From Herbiconiux sp. (GTDB lineage Bacteria > Actinomycetota > Actinomycetes > Actinomycetales > Microbacteriaceae), in assembly GCF_004297105.1 (NCBI RefSeq), contig NZ_SCVE01000006.1, positions 62,001 through 126,000 on the forward strand: a DNA stretch of 64,000 nucleotides, written 5' to 3'. The notes beneath the pieces are model-generated. The model was not told the origin of the DNA. It saw nothing but the letters and a program-made list of their open reading frames with translations, and ran no database searches. The translations under genes were made by a program, and so were the position numbers. Below are positions 39,014 through 47,201 of this stretch, one piece after another. Every line of letters begins with the position of its first letter. Within the stretch, counting starts at the first letter, position 1.

Positions 39014-39808
39014 TCAGCGCAGCGGCACCAGCACCGACAGGTCGTCGTTCGGCAGCACGTCGACCACCGCGGAGACCTCGAGGTGGTCGAGCGTGAGCAG
39101 GCCGCCATGGTTCGTGAGGAACGCCGTGTCGGCCGCATCCCGGCCCGTGGCGATGCGGAGGAGGCTCTCCCGGGGCGCGAGCGTGGTGGCGTCGACCACG
39201 TTCCAGGCGCCGTCGACGTAGGCCTCGGCCACGGCGTGGAAGTCCATGGGTGACAGCCCCGGCGCGTACACCGCCGCAAGGCGCGCCGGCACGTCGAGAG
39301 CCCGGAGGAGTGCGATCACGAGATGTGCGTAGTCGCGGCAGACGCCCTGGCGCAGAAGAAGGGTCTGCACAGCTCCGTCGGTGGGCGCCGACGAACCGGG
39401 AACGTAGCTGAGCTCGGAGCCCACCCAGGAGCTGATGGCCTCGAGGAGGTCTTTGCCGAAGAGACCTCGGAACTCCCCCAGCGCCGTGGGCGCGAGGGTG
39501 TCGGACTCGCAGTAGCGGCTCGGACGGAGGTAGCGGATGAGGTCGACGTCATCGACGGGCGCCGGATCGGCCTTGCCCTCGACCACGGCCTCGTACACCG
39601 CCGTGAAGCGGCCGACGGGCACGTCGAACCGGTGCAGCCGTGTGCCGTGCAGATCGAGGATCTCGAGCGGTTCGATCTGCTTCCCGTTGATCGCGTACTC
39701 GACGCGTTCGCGGCTGAATTCCGGCCCCCTCGTCGCGGCGATGGAGAACACCACCGATGTGGCCTGGTCGATTCGGGCGTCGATGTAAGCGGTGACGGAT
39801 CGCTGCAT
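39014..39808 (-). CDS. Transglutaminase-like family protein
   Basis: A 264-residue protein with the papain-like transglutaminase core. The presumed triad is Cys in LRQGVCRDYAHL, His in MDFHAVAEAY and Asp in WNVVDATT. The N-terminal 130 residues form a beta domain. No signal peptide is seen, so it is cytoplasmic. Relatives are often near protease or amide-ligase genes, but none are here, and the substrate is unknown. Confidence 0.88.
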   Translation of the reverse strand: MQRSVTAYIDARIDQATSVVFSIAATRGPEFSRERVEYAINGKQIEPLEILDLHGTRLHRFDVPVGRFTAVYEAVVEGKADPAPVDDVDLIRYLRPSRYCESDTLAPTALGEFRGLFGKDLLEAISSWVGSELSYVPGSSAPTDGAVQTLLLRQGVCRDYAHLVIALLRALDVPARLAAVYAPGLSPMDFHAVAEAYVDGAWNVVDATTLAPRESLLRIATGRDAADTAFLTNHGGLLTLDHLEVSAVVDVLPNDDLSVLVPLR

Positions 39809-39894
39809 GGGATCGATCCTGTCACGATCCGAGCGGTGCGCATCACCCGCGTGAAACAGACGGCATCGTGACCGGCTGCGCCGCGCATCCCTGC

Positions 39895-39900
39895 TACCCT
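39895..39900 (+). promoter_or_regulatory. Extended -10 before tRNA-Arg
   Basis: TGCTACCCT (TG-N-TANNNT) lies 15 bases before the mature tRNA 5' end. No clear -35 is visible. Confidence 0.35.
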
Positions 39901-39915
39901 TGACACGCACCCCGG

Positions 39916-39988
39916 GCCCCCATAGCTCAGGGGATAGAGCGTCTGCCTCCGGAGCAGAAGGCCGTAGGTTCAAATCCTACTGGGGGCA
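39916..39988 (+). tRNA. tRNA-Arg (anticodon CCG)
   Basis: The 73-base cloverleaf has acceptor arms GCCCCCA and TGGGGGC, D-stem GCTC/GAGC, anticodon stem TCTGC/GCAGA with loop CTCCGGA (anticodon CCG), T-stem GTAGG/CCTAC with loop TTCAAAT, and discriminator A. CCA is not encoded. It reads CGG codons. argS, its charging enzyme, lies one gene away. Confidence 0.97.
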
Positions 39989-40028
39989 CACTCGTCTGAT
40001 CGCGTCCGATAAATGGACTTAAGCCCCT

Positions 40029-40056
40029 TTGCGACGAATCCACTCGGTGGTAGACC
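40029..40056 (+). promoter_or_regulatory. Possible promoter of the ice-binding protein gene
   Basis: TTGCGA (40029-40034), a 16-base spacer and TAGACC (40051-40056) could form a promoter. It would give a leader of about 70 bases that holds GGGG/CCCC blocks able to fold near the ATG. Confidence 0.3.
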
Positions 40057-40128
40057 TGGAGACAGCAGAGGTACGCGGGGATGACTGTCCCCGGTGGGTG
40101 TGCCCCTCCAATGGGGTGGAGCAGGCAC

Positions 40129-41331
40129 ATGCGACGCACGAGTTCTCGAAAAACCACGACGGTTGTAGTCACTCTCGGCTTGGCCGCGGGCCTGGTGGCA
40201 GTCTCCGCATCGGCCGCGCAGGCGATTCCGCCGGCTGACGGCGGCCCGATCGACCTCGGCACCGCGACCAGCTACAGCGTGCTCGGGGCCGCGGCCGTGA
40301 CCAACACCGGGAGTTCGGTGCTGAACGGCGACCTCGGTGTGAGCCCCGGCACCTCCATCACCGGATTCCCCCCGGGAATCGTGAACGGGACCACATACGC
40401 ACCACCCGCCACCGAGCCTGCCCAGGCGCAGGCCGACCTCACCACCGCCTATGGGGTGGCCGCGGGTCTCACTCCGATGCCGGGAACGTATGCCGAACTC
40501 GGTGGCCTGTCACTGACCCCAGGTGTGTACCGAGGTCTGAATCTCGGGATCACCGGCGAACTCACCCTCGCCGGAACGGCCGAATCGGTTTGGGTCTTCC
40601 AGGCAACCGAGGGCCTCACCACCGCCGCCGACTCGCGGATCACGCTCAGCGGCGGCGCCAGCGCCTGCAACGTGTTCTGGCAGATCGGCAGTTCCGCCGA
40701 GCTCGGCACCGACTCGAACTTCGTCGGGACGATCATGGCCCAGGCCTCCATCACCGCGACCACCGGCGCCCGGGTCGACGGACGGCTTCTCGCCCGCGTC
40801 GCCGCGGTGACTCTTGACAACAACCGCGTCACGGTGTCGAATGCGTGCGGCGGCCGATCCGCCGACGGCGACACCGCCCCGGCCATCACCTCCGAGGCTC
40901 CGCCGAGCGGTGTCGCCGGCACCCCGTACACGCACACCGTCACCGCCACCGGCAGCCCGGCACCGCACTACATCGTGACCTCCGGTTCATTGCCGCCCGG
41001 ACTCAGCATCGACGATGTCACGGGCGAGATCACCGGCACACCGACGGGAGAGGGCACCACGACCTTCACCCTGACGGTGACCAATGGAACGTCGCCCGAC
41101 GTCTCGATCGATTACACGATCACCATCGCACCGGCACCGACCCCGACGACGAGCCCCACACCCCTCACGCCGGGCGACACCACCGTGCGCACCACCACGG
41201 GCACGACGCTCGCCGCCACCGGCTCGGCCGACACCCCCGCACTCGTGGGAGGGGCATCCGCACTGCTCGCACTCGGTGCGGCCGTGACGCTGCTCACGAT
41301 TCGCCGGCGACACCGCATCATCCGGTCGTAG
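40129..41331 (+). CDS. Ice-binding (DUF3494) protein with Ig-like domain and LAxTG sorting signal
   Basis: A 400-residue exported protein. It has a signal peptide (about 1-32), a DUF3494 ice-binding beta-solenoid domain (about 38-245) with the typical GDLGVSPGTSITGFPPG and VWVFQATEGL segments, a putative-Ig (He_PIG-type) domain (about 262-340) with SGSLPPGLSID and GEITGTPT, a Thr/Pro-rich spacer, and a cell-wall sorting signal LAATG (361-365) followed by a membrane helix and basic tail. It is probably linked to peptidoglycan by a class E sortase. DUF3494 proteins bind ice, suggesting life at low temperature; function is inferred from the fold. Confidence 0.9.
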   Translation: MRRTSSRKTTTVVVTLGLAAGLVAVSASAAQAIPPADGGPIDLGTATSYSVLGAAAVTNTGSSVLNGDLGVSPGTSITGFPPGIVNGTTYAPPATEPAQAQADLTTAYGVAAGLTPMPGTYAELGGLSLTPGVYRGLNLGITGELTLAGTAESVWVFQATEGLTTAADSRITLSGGASACNVFWQIGSSAELGTDSNFVGTIMAQASITATTGARVDGRLLARVAAVTLDNNRVTVSNACGGRSADGDTAPAITSEAPPSGVAGTPYTHTVTATGSPAPHYIVTSGSLPPGLSIDDVTGEITGTPTGEGTTTFTLTVTNGTSPDVSIDYTITIAPAPTPTTSPTPLTPGDTTVRTTTGTTLAATGSADTPALVGGASALLALGAAVTLLTIRRRHRIIRS

Positions 41332-41346
41332 CCGGGCCCTCGGCAC

Positions 41347-41375
41347 TCTCGGGACTCACGCGGCACATCCCGAGA
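41347..41375 (+). terminator. Possible terminator after the ice-binding gene
   Basis: TCTCGGGA and TCCCGAGA form an 8-pair stem with a 13-base loop, 15 bases after the stop codon. No long T-run follows, so it is a weak candidate. Confidence 0.4.
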
Positions 41376-41414
41376 AATCATCGTGATCCGGCACATCTTC
41401 AGCGCGGGAACCTC

Positions 41415-41420
41415 TAAAAT
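41415..41420 (+). promoter_or_regulatory. -10 hexamer before the 69-residue gene
   Basis: TAAAAT is five of six bases of the consensus and lies about 56 bases before the ATG at 41477. The -35 is poor. Confidence 0.45.
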
Positions 41421-41476
41421 GTGGTCCCACGCGGACTACCCATCCGTGACATCCGTCGATGATGAAGGATCCGAGA

Positions 41477-41686
41477 ATGAGTGCTGTCGAGACCTACCGC
41501 AGCCACAACATGTGGCACAACAGGATGCAGGACGAAGAGACCGACCTGTCGGTGCACGTCATCCGCACCCAGGCCATAGCCGAGGGCCGCACCTGGGCGC
41601 GATCACGGCGCTGCGACCACATCGTGCGCAACGCCGACGGAACGATCGAGTCGGTCACGTCGTACGCCGACCACGCGGTCAGCTGA
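41477..41686 (+). CDS. Small hypothetical protein, unknown
   Basis: A 69-residue soluble protein rich in Arg, His, Asp and Glu, with two Trp and one Cys. No domain is recognised. AAGGA lies 8 bases before the ATG at 41477; an earlier ATG pair at 41459 has no ribosome site. A good -10 lies upstream and it converges on the NlpC/P60 gene. Codon choice agrees with a real gene, but it could be lineage-specific. Confidence 0.65.
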   Translation: MSAVETYRSHNMWHNRMQDEETDLSVHVIRTQAIAEGRTWARSRRCDHIVRNADGTIESVTSYADHAVS

Positions 41687-41702
41687 GCCGTTCCCGGCCC
41701 GA

Positions 41703-43028
41703 TCAGACCAGGCGGACGAAGTAGTAGCTGCCCCACAGCCCCGTGGCGTGGGTGACATACCGGCCCCAGTCGGGCGAATGGATGACGCCACCGCGCCCGT
41801 CGTAGATGCCGATGTGCTGGCCCGGCCACACCACCAGGTCGCCCGCCTGGGCGTTCTGCGCGGAGACCCGCACACCCATCGCGGCCTGGTTGCTGACCGT
41901 GCGGGGCAGGTAGATGCCGAACTGCTTGAAGACGTATTGCGTGAGGCCGTCGCAGCCGAAGCTGTCGTTGGGGTCTGCGCCCCAGCCGTAGGGCACGACG
42001 CCCACGAACTGCTCGGCGTAGTCCACAACGGCCTGGCCGCTGTACGACTGGCTGGGTGGGGAGACCACGATTCCGCCGCCGCCCGAGGATCCACCCCCAC
42101 CGGATGATCCGCCGCTCGAGCCGCCGCTCGACGAGCCGCCCCCGGAGCTGCTGGAGGATCCCCCGCTCGAGGAGCCGCCGGATCCCGCCGAGGGTGTCGC
42201 TGCGGCCGCCGCCGCCGCAGCCGCCGCGGCTGCCGCCTGCTCCGCTGCGACCTTGCGCACGCGCTCTGCTTCGACGCCGGCCTGGTAGTCGGCCTCGGTG
42301 GTGATCGTGTTCTCCTGCAGGGCGGCGAGCTGAACCGTCAGCTCGGCCTGGTGGTTCTCCTGCTCGATGAGCGCGCTCTGCACGGCCTTCTGCGCGTCGA
42401 CCGCCGACTGAAGGGATGCCGCTGCGGCCGCCGCGAGCTTCTCGAGCTCGGCCTTCGCCACACCCGCCTGGTCGCTGAGCGACGACGCCGTGTTGGCATC
42501 CTGCTCGGCCTTCTGGAACACGGTCTGGCTGGTCTCGCTGAGCTTCGACATCGCACCGAGCTGGTACAGCAGGTCACTGCTGTCGCTCCCGGAGATCACG
42601 AGCTGCGAGGTGAGGTCGGAGCCGGCGGTGCGGGCGAACTGCGCCGCGAGCGCCGCTGCACGCTTGTTGGAGGCCTCGGACTGCGTGGCCGCGGCCTCGG
42701 CCTGCGCCGCGAGCTCGTCGGATCTGCGTGTGCCGTCGGCGAGGGCGTTCTGCGCCGTCTGGTCGGCGTCCCAGGCCTGCTGCGCAACCGCCTGTGCGGC
42801 ATCGACCTGTGCTTGCAGACCGCTGATCAGGCCCTGCAACTCGGAGATCTGGCTCTGCTTCGTCGCTTCGTTCGCCTTGGCGGCGACGACGTCGTTCCAC
42901 GACGGATAGTCGGTGGCGGCGGCGGGCGAGGTGATGAGAAGGGTGGCGGCGAGCACCCCGGCCGAGGCCAGTGCGACGCCCGCGATCGTGCGACGTCGAA
43001 CCGTTCCGACAGCGGAGAGTGCCCGCAT
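41703..43028 (-). CDS. Secreted NlpC/P60 peptidoglycan hydrolase, RipA-like
   Basis: A 441-residue cell-wall hydrolase. It has a signal peptide (about 1-38), a long Ala/Gln-rich coiled coil (about 45-285) that may inhibit or position the enzyme, a Gly/Ser linker (about 300-335), and a C-terminal NlpC/P60 domain with Cys359 (FGCDGLTQYV) and His405 (GQHIGIYDG). It is predicted to cleave D-Glu-mDAP or similar stem-peptide bonds during cell separation. The 218-base upstream region has TATAAA at 43154-43159 and a GTCACA/GTAACA repeat. Confidence 0.92.
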   Translation of the reverse strand: MRALSAVGTVRRRTIAGVALASAGVLAATLLITSPAAATDYPSWNDVVAAKANEATKQSQISELQGLISGLQAQVDAAQAVAQQAWDADQTAQNALADGTRRSDELAAQAEAAATQSEASNKRAAALAAQFARTAGSDLTSQLVISGSDSSDLLYQLGAMSKLSETSQTVFQKAEQDANTASSLSDQAGVAKAELEKLAAAAAASLQSAVDAQKAVQSALIEQENHQAELTVQLAALQENTITTEADYQAGVEAERVRKVAAEQAAAAAAAAAAAAATPSAGSGGSSSGGSSSSSGGGSSSGGSSGGSSGGGGSSGGGGIVVSPPSQSYSGQAVVDYAEQFVGVVPYGWGADPNDSFGCDGLTQYVFKQFGIYLPRTVSNQAAMGVRVSAQNAQAGDLVVWPGQHIGIYDGRGGVIHSPDWGRYVTHATGLWGSYYFVRLV

Positions 43029-43074
43029 GATTTCCCCTGACCATTCGAGTGACGCCCGAAACCGAATCACTCCA

Positions 43075-43089
43075 GTCACACGCGTAACA
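43075..43089. promoter_or_regulatory. GTCACA-CGC-GTAACA repeat upstream of the NlpC/P60 gene
   Basis: Two 6-base direct repeats spaced by 3 bases lie 47 bases before the start. MtrA of actinobacteria is reported to bind repeated GTCACA/GTAACA-like sites at cell-wall hydrolase promoters, so this is a candidate MtrA site. This is from memory of the motif and is unproven. Confidence 0.35.
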
Positions 43090-43153
43090 GCAACAACGCT
43101 GACCACATTAGCAACTCGCCGATGTTTGTGACAGCGAAATCCGAAAGGGCGGG

Positions 43154-43159
43154 TTTATA
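43154..43159 (-). promoter_or_regulatory. -10 hexamer before the NlpC/P60 gene
   Basis: TATAAA on the minus strand would give a leader of about 120 bases. No good -35 at 17-18 bases is visible. Confidence 0.35.
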
Positions 43160-43246
43160 GTCCGCGATCCACGGATGCCCCCATCGAGAGGTCGGGGCCC
43201 ACTCTCCTCCTGGAGCAGCGGCGCCTGCAGGGCGGTGTGGGATCGC

Positions 43247-44041
43247 TCAGGCGGCGATGGATGCGGCGCGCGGGCGCTCGGCAGCCACGGAACAGCCGGC
43301 TGCCGAGATGCCCGCGGCATCCGTCACCGCGCCGAGCAGCGCCGCGAACTGGCCACGCACCGCACCGGGGTCTTCGGGGTGCCACTGCACCCCGAGCAGG
43401 GGAAGCGACTCGTGCTCGATCGCCTCGACGAGTCCGTCGTGGGCGTGCGCGGCGACCCGGAGGCCGCCACCGAGCAGGTCGACGGCCTGGTGGTGGGCGC
43501 TGCGCGTGAGGAGCGACGGCGCGAAGCGGCCGAGGATGCGGCTGCCTGCCTGGATCGCCACCGAGTGGTCGGACATCACCGAGGTGATCGGCACACCGTC
43601 GTTGCGGTGGTCGTGGGTCTCACCGAGATCCTGCAGGAGCGTGCCGCCGAGAGCGACATCGATGATCTGGTGCCCGCGGCAGATGCCGAGAACGGCGGTG
43701 CCACGGTCGGCCGCGCGCTGAACCAGGGCGATCTGAGCCTCGTCGGCGGTCTCGACGTGGGCGCCTTCGGCGCGGTAGCCGCGGGCCGCTCCGTAGAACT
43801 CCGGCGCGATGTCTTCGCCGCCGAGCACCACGAGGGCGGCGGAACCGTCGGTGCGACGCAGCGTCTCGACCGTGCCGAGGTCACCGGCAGCCACCAGATC
43901 GACGGCCCAGCCGGCGCCGGTGGCCGCCTGGACGGCGCGCGACACGAGCAGCGACGAGTACGCCTGGTAGTCGAGGGCGTGCGGCCGCGACTCCGTCACG
44001 ATGACGACGCTGAGGCGGTTGGCGGGCTGCACAGAGACCAT
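43247..44041 (-). CDS. Class I glutamine amidotransferase-like hydrolase (peptidase C26)
   Basis: A 264-residue protein of the gamma-glutamyl hydrolase/PuuD type. The nucleophile is in GICRGHQIIDVALGG, and the His/Glu pair is in GVQWHPEDPG. Such enzymes hydrolyse gamma-glutamyl amides, for example gamma-glutamyl-GABA, but no putrescine pathway genes are nearby. The ATG at 44041 has GAGG directly before it; the GTG three codons later has better spacing and may be the real start. It diverges from the TPM gene. Confidence 0.82.
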   Translation of the reverse strand: MVSVQPANRLSVVIVTESRPHALDYQAYSSLLVSRAVQAATGAGWAVDLVAAGDLGTVETLRRTDGSAALVVLGGEDIAPEFYGAARGYRAEGAHVETADEAQIALVQRAADRGTAVLGICRGHQIIDVALGGTLLQDLGETHDHRNDGVPITSVMSDHSVAIQAGSRILGRFAPSLLTRSAHHQAVDLLGGGLRVAAHAHDGLVEAIEHESLPLLGVQWHPEDPGAVRGQFAALLGAVTDAAGISAAGCSVAAERPRAASIAA

Positions 44042-44169
44042 CCTCTTCGTCCGCCTGTCGGCGCGCATCCGCACGGGTAACGAAGTGAAACATACGGGCG
44101 GTTCGGCCTGGCACATCCGGCCGCCGTTCGGCAAGCGCTCGGGATTCCTGAGGAGAACCCCCAGATCGA

Positions 44170-44199
44170 TGGACGATTCCTCACCAGCCCTCCTAAACT
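44170..44199 (+). promoter_or_regulatory. Promoter of the TPM gene
   Basis: TGGACG (44170-44175), an 18-base spacer and TAAACT (44194-44199). The hexamer ends 8 bases before the ATG, suggesting a leaderless mRNA. Confidence 0.5.
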
Positions 44200-44207
44200 T
44201 CAGAGCA

Positions 44208-46298
44208 ATGAGACACCCGCATCGCACTCGCCGCGCGGCGAGCCTCAGAACCAGACTCGTCAGCGCCGCCGTCGTCCTGTCCGCCGCCGTGCTGGGCGTC
44301 ATCGCCGTCGCCCCGGCCGCACCCGCCTTCGCCGGAGACCCCGTGTCGCTCGACGGCCGGTACATCGTCGATGAGTCGGGAGTGCTGGGAGGCGACCAGG
44401 CCCGGGTGCAGGATGCGCTCGACAGCCTCGCCACCGAACACGGCGTCAACCTCTTCGTGGTGTACACCGACTCGTTCACGAACCCCTCCGACCGGCAGGC
44501 CTGGGCGAACGAGGTGGCACAGACCAACCAGTTCGGCACCAACGACGTGCTGCTCGCCGTGGCGACGGACGACCGCGTGTACCAGCTCTCGGTCGACTCC
44601 GACTTCGCACTGAGCGACAGCCAGCTGACCACCATCGAGAACGACGACATCGTTCCCGCGCTCCGCGACAACGACTGGGCCGGCGCCGCGATCGGAGCGG
44701 CCCAGGGTATCGGCCGGGAGCTCGGCAGCAGCGGCACGACCGACAGCGCGCTCGTGGGAGTGGGCGGCTTCATCTGGCTCATCGCCATCCTCATCATCGT
44801 GGCCGTGGCGGTGGTGCTCGCGGTCTTCCTCCTGCGCCGGCGCCGGAAGATCGACGCGGGTGTCAACAAGACGGCCGCGGAAGCCGGGCCGACGCAGAAA
44901 GAGCTCGACCAGCGGGTGGGCGCCGTACTGATCGACCTCGACGACGCCGTGACCACCAGCACCCAGGAACTCGGCTTCGCCGTGGCGCAGTTCGGTGCCG
45001 AGGCCACACAGACGTTCTCGACGGTTCTCGACGAGGTGAAGTCCTCGCTCTCGCAGGCTTTCGCGCTCAAGCAGAAGCTCGACGATGCGGTGCCCGACAC
45101 CGACGAGGAGCGACGCGCCTGGTCGGAGCAGATCATCGCGATCTGCGACCAGGCCGCCGACCGTCTCGACGACCAGGCCGAGGCCTTCACCGCGCTGCGC
45201 GACGTGGAGCGCGACCCTGCACCCGCACTCGAGACCGCCAAGGCAGAACTCGCTGCTCTCGCCGGCAGTGGCACGGATGCGCGTGAGCGCCTCGTGCGAC
45301 TCGGCCAGAACTACGACGCCCCCGCACTCCTGACGGTGAGCGGCAGCGTCGAGCAGTCCGACAGCCTGCGCACGTTCGCCGAGAACGAGCTGGGGGCGGC
45401 CTCCGCCGCGATCGCCGCGGGCGACACCGCTCAGGCCGCGCTGCGCATCCGCAACGCCCGTCAAGCGGTGGCGCAGGCACAGACGGTCACCGGAGCCGTT
45501 GCCACCCTCGAGCACGACCTCGCGGCCGCATCCACCGCCCTCGCGGCCTCGCTCGCCGATGCCGAGCAGGATCTGGCCGACGTGCAGCGCCTGCAGGCCG
45601 CCGGCAACCCGGCGGCGGCCGGTCTCGCGCCGCTCGCCGCCGCACTGGGCGTAGAAGTTCAGCGGGCGAGGAGCATCGGCGGGCGCGACCCGTTGAACGC
45701 GAAGACCGCGCTCGACCAGGCAGACGCCCCGCTCGACCAGGCCCTGGCCACGGTGCGCGGCGAAGAAGAACGCCTGGCCCGTCTCGTGGCGCAGCGCGAC
45801 CGTGCCATCACCACTGCGCAGAGCGAGATCCAGGCCACCCAGAGCTACCTGCAGACCCGGCGCGGCGCGGTGGGGGCGGATGCCCGCACCCGGCTCTCCG
45901 AGGCGCAGCGGCACCTCGACCTCGCTCTCTCGATCGCGTCGAGCGATCCGGAGACGTCGTTGCGGGAGGCCACGAGTGCGTCGCAACTGGCGGCCCGCGC
46001 ATCCGCCTCCGCCCAGCAGGACGTGAGCTGGGCGCAGTCGGGGCCGATGCAGGGTTCCGGGGGCGGAGGAGGCGGCAGCGACTTCAGCGGCGCCCTGCTC
46101 GGCGGCATCATCGGCGGGCTCCTCGGCGGCGGGGGCGCGGGCCGCTCCTCGGGCGGGTTCGGCGGCCTGGGCGGGTTCGGCGGCGGCTCCTCCGGCTGGG
46201 GCGGCGGAAGCCGCGGCGGCGGTGGCGGCTCGCGGCGGTCGAGCGGCGGCGGATTCAGCGGCGGCGGCGGCCGGCGCGGGGGCGGAGGCCGATTCTGA
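44208..46298 (+). CDS. TPM-domain envelope protein with Gly-rich C-terminus
   Basis: A 696-residue protein with a signal peptide (about 1-42), a TPM/YgcG domain (about 50-165), a membrane helix (about 187-209), a long cytoplasmic Ala/Glu/Gln-rich coiled-coil region (about 220-610), and a tail of about 80 residues that is nearly all Gly, Ser and Arg. TPM proteins are thought to act in membrane quality control; their biochemistry is poorly known. The pspA gene directly downstream on the same strand suggests a joint membrane stress function. Confidence 0.88.
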   Translation: MRHPHRTRRAASLRTRLVSAAVVLSAAVLGVIAVAPAAPAFAGDPVSLDGRYIVDESGVLGGDQARVQDALDSLATEHGVNLFVVYTDSFTNPSDRQAWANEVAQTNQFGTNDVLLAVATDDRVYQLSVDSDFALSDSQLTTIENDDIVPALRDNDWAGAAIGAAQGIGRELGSSGTTDSALVGVGGFIWLIAILIIVAVAVVLAVFLLRRRRKIDAGVNKTAAEAGPTQKELDQRVGAVLIDLDDAVTTSTQELGFAVAQFGAEATQTFSTVLDEVKSSLSQAFALKQKLDDAVPDTDEERRAWSEQIIAICDQAADRLDDQAEAFTALRDVERDPAPALETAKAELAALAGSGTDARERLVRLGQNYDAPALLTVSGSVEQSDSLRTFAENELGAASAAIAAGDTAQAALRIRNARQAVAQAQTVTGAVATLEHDLAAASTALAASLADAEQDLADVQRLQAAGNPAAAGLAPLAAALGVEVQRARSIGGRDPLNAKTALDQADAPLDQALATVRGEEERLARLVAQRDRAITTAQSEIQATQSYLQTRRGAVGADARTRLSEAQRHLDLALSIASSDPETSLREATSASQLAARASASAQQDVSWAQSGPMQGSGGGGGGSDFSGALLGGIIGGLLGGGGAGRSSGGFGGLGGFGGGSSGWGGGSRGGGGGSRRSSGGGFSGGGGRRGGGGRF

Positions 46299-46432
46299 TC
46301 ACGACGAGATCCACGGGATGCCTCCCCACGACGACGATCTGACCCGCACGCACCCGTCGTCACGACACGAACCACGAACCACCCGCAACCACCCCGGTCG
46401 CACGTGCACCGGACTGAGCAAGGAGAACAACG

Positions 46433-47188
46433 ATGTCGAACAAGCAGTCCATCTTCGGACGTATCGCCCAGCTCGCGAAAGCGAACATCAACGCACTGAT
46501 CGACCAGGCGGAAGACCCCCAGCTCATGATCGACCAGCTGGTGCGTGACTTCACCTCGAACATCGCCGATGCGGAGAGCGCCATCGCGCAGACCATCGGA
46601 AACCTCCGTCTGCTGGAGGACGACCACCGCGCAGATGTCGCCGCCGCCGAGGACTGGGGCCGCAAGGCCCTCGCCGCCAGCACGCAGGCCGACAAGTACC
46701 GCGCAGCGGGCAACACGGTCGATGCCGACAAGTTCGACGCCCTCGCCAAGGTGGCGCTCACCCGCCAGCTCGGCTCCGAGAAGGAGGCGAAGGACGCCGA
46801 GCCGTCGATCGCCTCGCAGACCGAGTCGGTCGAGAAGCTCAAGGCCGGTCTCGCCTCGATGAAGGAGAAGCTCAGCCAGCTGAAGACGAAGCGCGACAAC
46901 TTGGTGGCCCGCGCCAAGACCGCCGAGGCGCAGGGTCAGGTTCAGGATGCGCTGAAGAACATCAACGTGCTCGACCCGTCGAGCGACCTCGGCCGGTTCG
47001 AGGACAAGATCCGCCGCGAGGAGGCCCGGGTGCGCGGCCAGGAGGAGCTGAACGCCTCCAGCCTCGACTCGCAGTTCGAGAGCCTCGACGACCTGGGCGA
47101 GCTCACCGAGGTCGAGGCCCGGCTGGCCGCGCTGAAGTCCGGCTCGTCGGCCGCACCGGTCACGCCCGCGGTCACGAGCGGCGAATAG
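46433..47188 (+). CDS. pspA: PspA/IM30-family protein
   Basis: A 251-residue member of the ESCRT-III-like PspA/Vipp1 family. The N-terminal amphipathic helix (QSIFGRIAQLAKANINALID) binds membranes and long charged coiled coils follow. The C-terminal tail is Ala/Pro-rich. It protects the membrane under envelope stress. AAGGAGA lies about 8 bases before the ATG. The 134-base gap after the TPM gene has a C/A-rich, G-poor part and a 7-pair stem. Confidence 0.92.
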   Translation: MSNKQSIFGRIAQLAKANINALIDQAEDPQLMIDQLVRDFTSNIADAESAIAQTIGNLRLLEDDHRADVAAAEDWGRKALAASTQADKYRAAGNTVDADKFDALAKVALTRQLGSEKEAKDAEPSIASQTESVEKLKAGLASMKEKLSQLKTKRDNLVARAKTAEAQGQVQDALKNINVLDPSSDLGRFEDKIRREEARVRGQEELNASSLDSQFESLDDLGELTEVEARLAALKSGSSAAPVTPAVTSGE

Positions 47189-47201
47189 GCGCGTCCCTGT
47201 C

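Noticed and set aside
39995..40128. c-di-GMP riboswitch in the ice-binding gene leader
   Set aside because: G- and C-blocks are present, but the conserved GEMM core sequences are not found.
39989..41331. Integrated element downstream of tRNA-Arg
   Set aside because: No integrase gene or duplicated tRNA 3' end was found in the window, so only the position is suggestive.
43029..43246. c-di-AMP (ydaO) riboswitch before the NlpC/P60 gene
   Set aside because: Such riboswitches precede related genes in actinobacteria, but the leader here is short and lacks the conserved blocks.
44042..45274. N-terminal extension of the C26 amidotransferase through the TPM gene
   Set aside because: The extended part is antisense to the TPM coding region, and the amidotransferase domain begins at the ATG at 44041.
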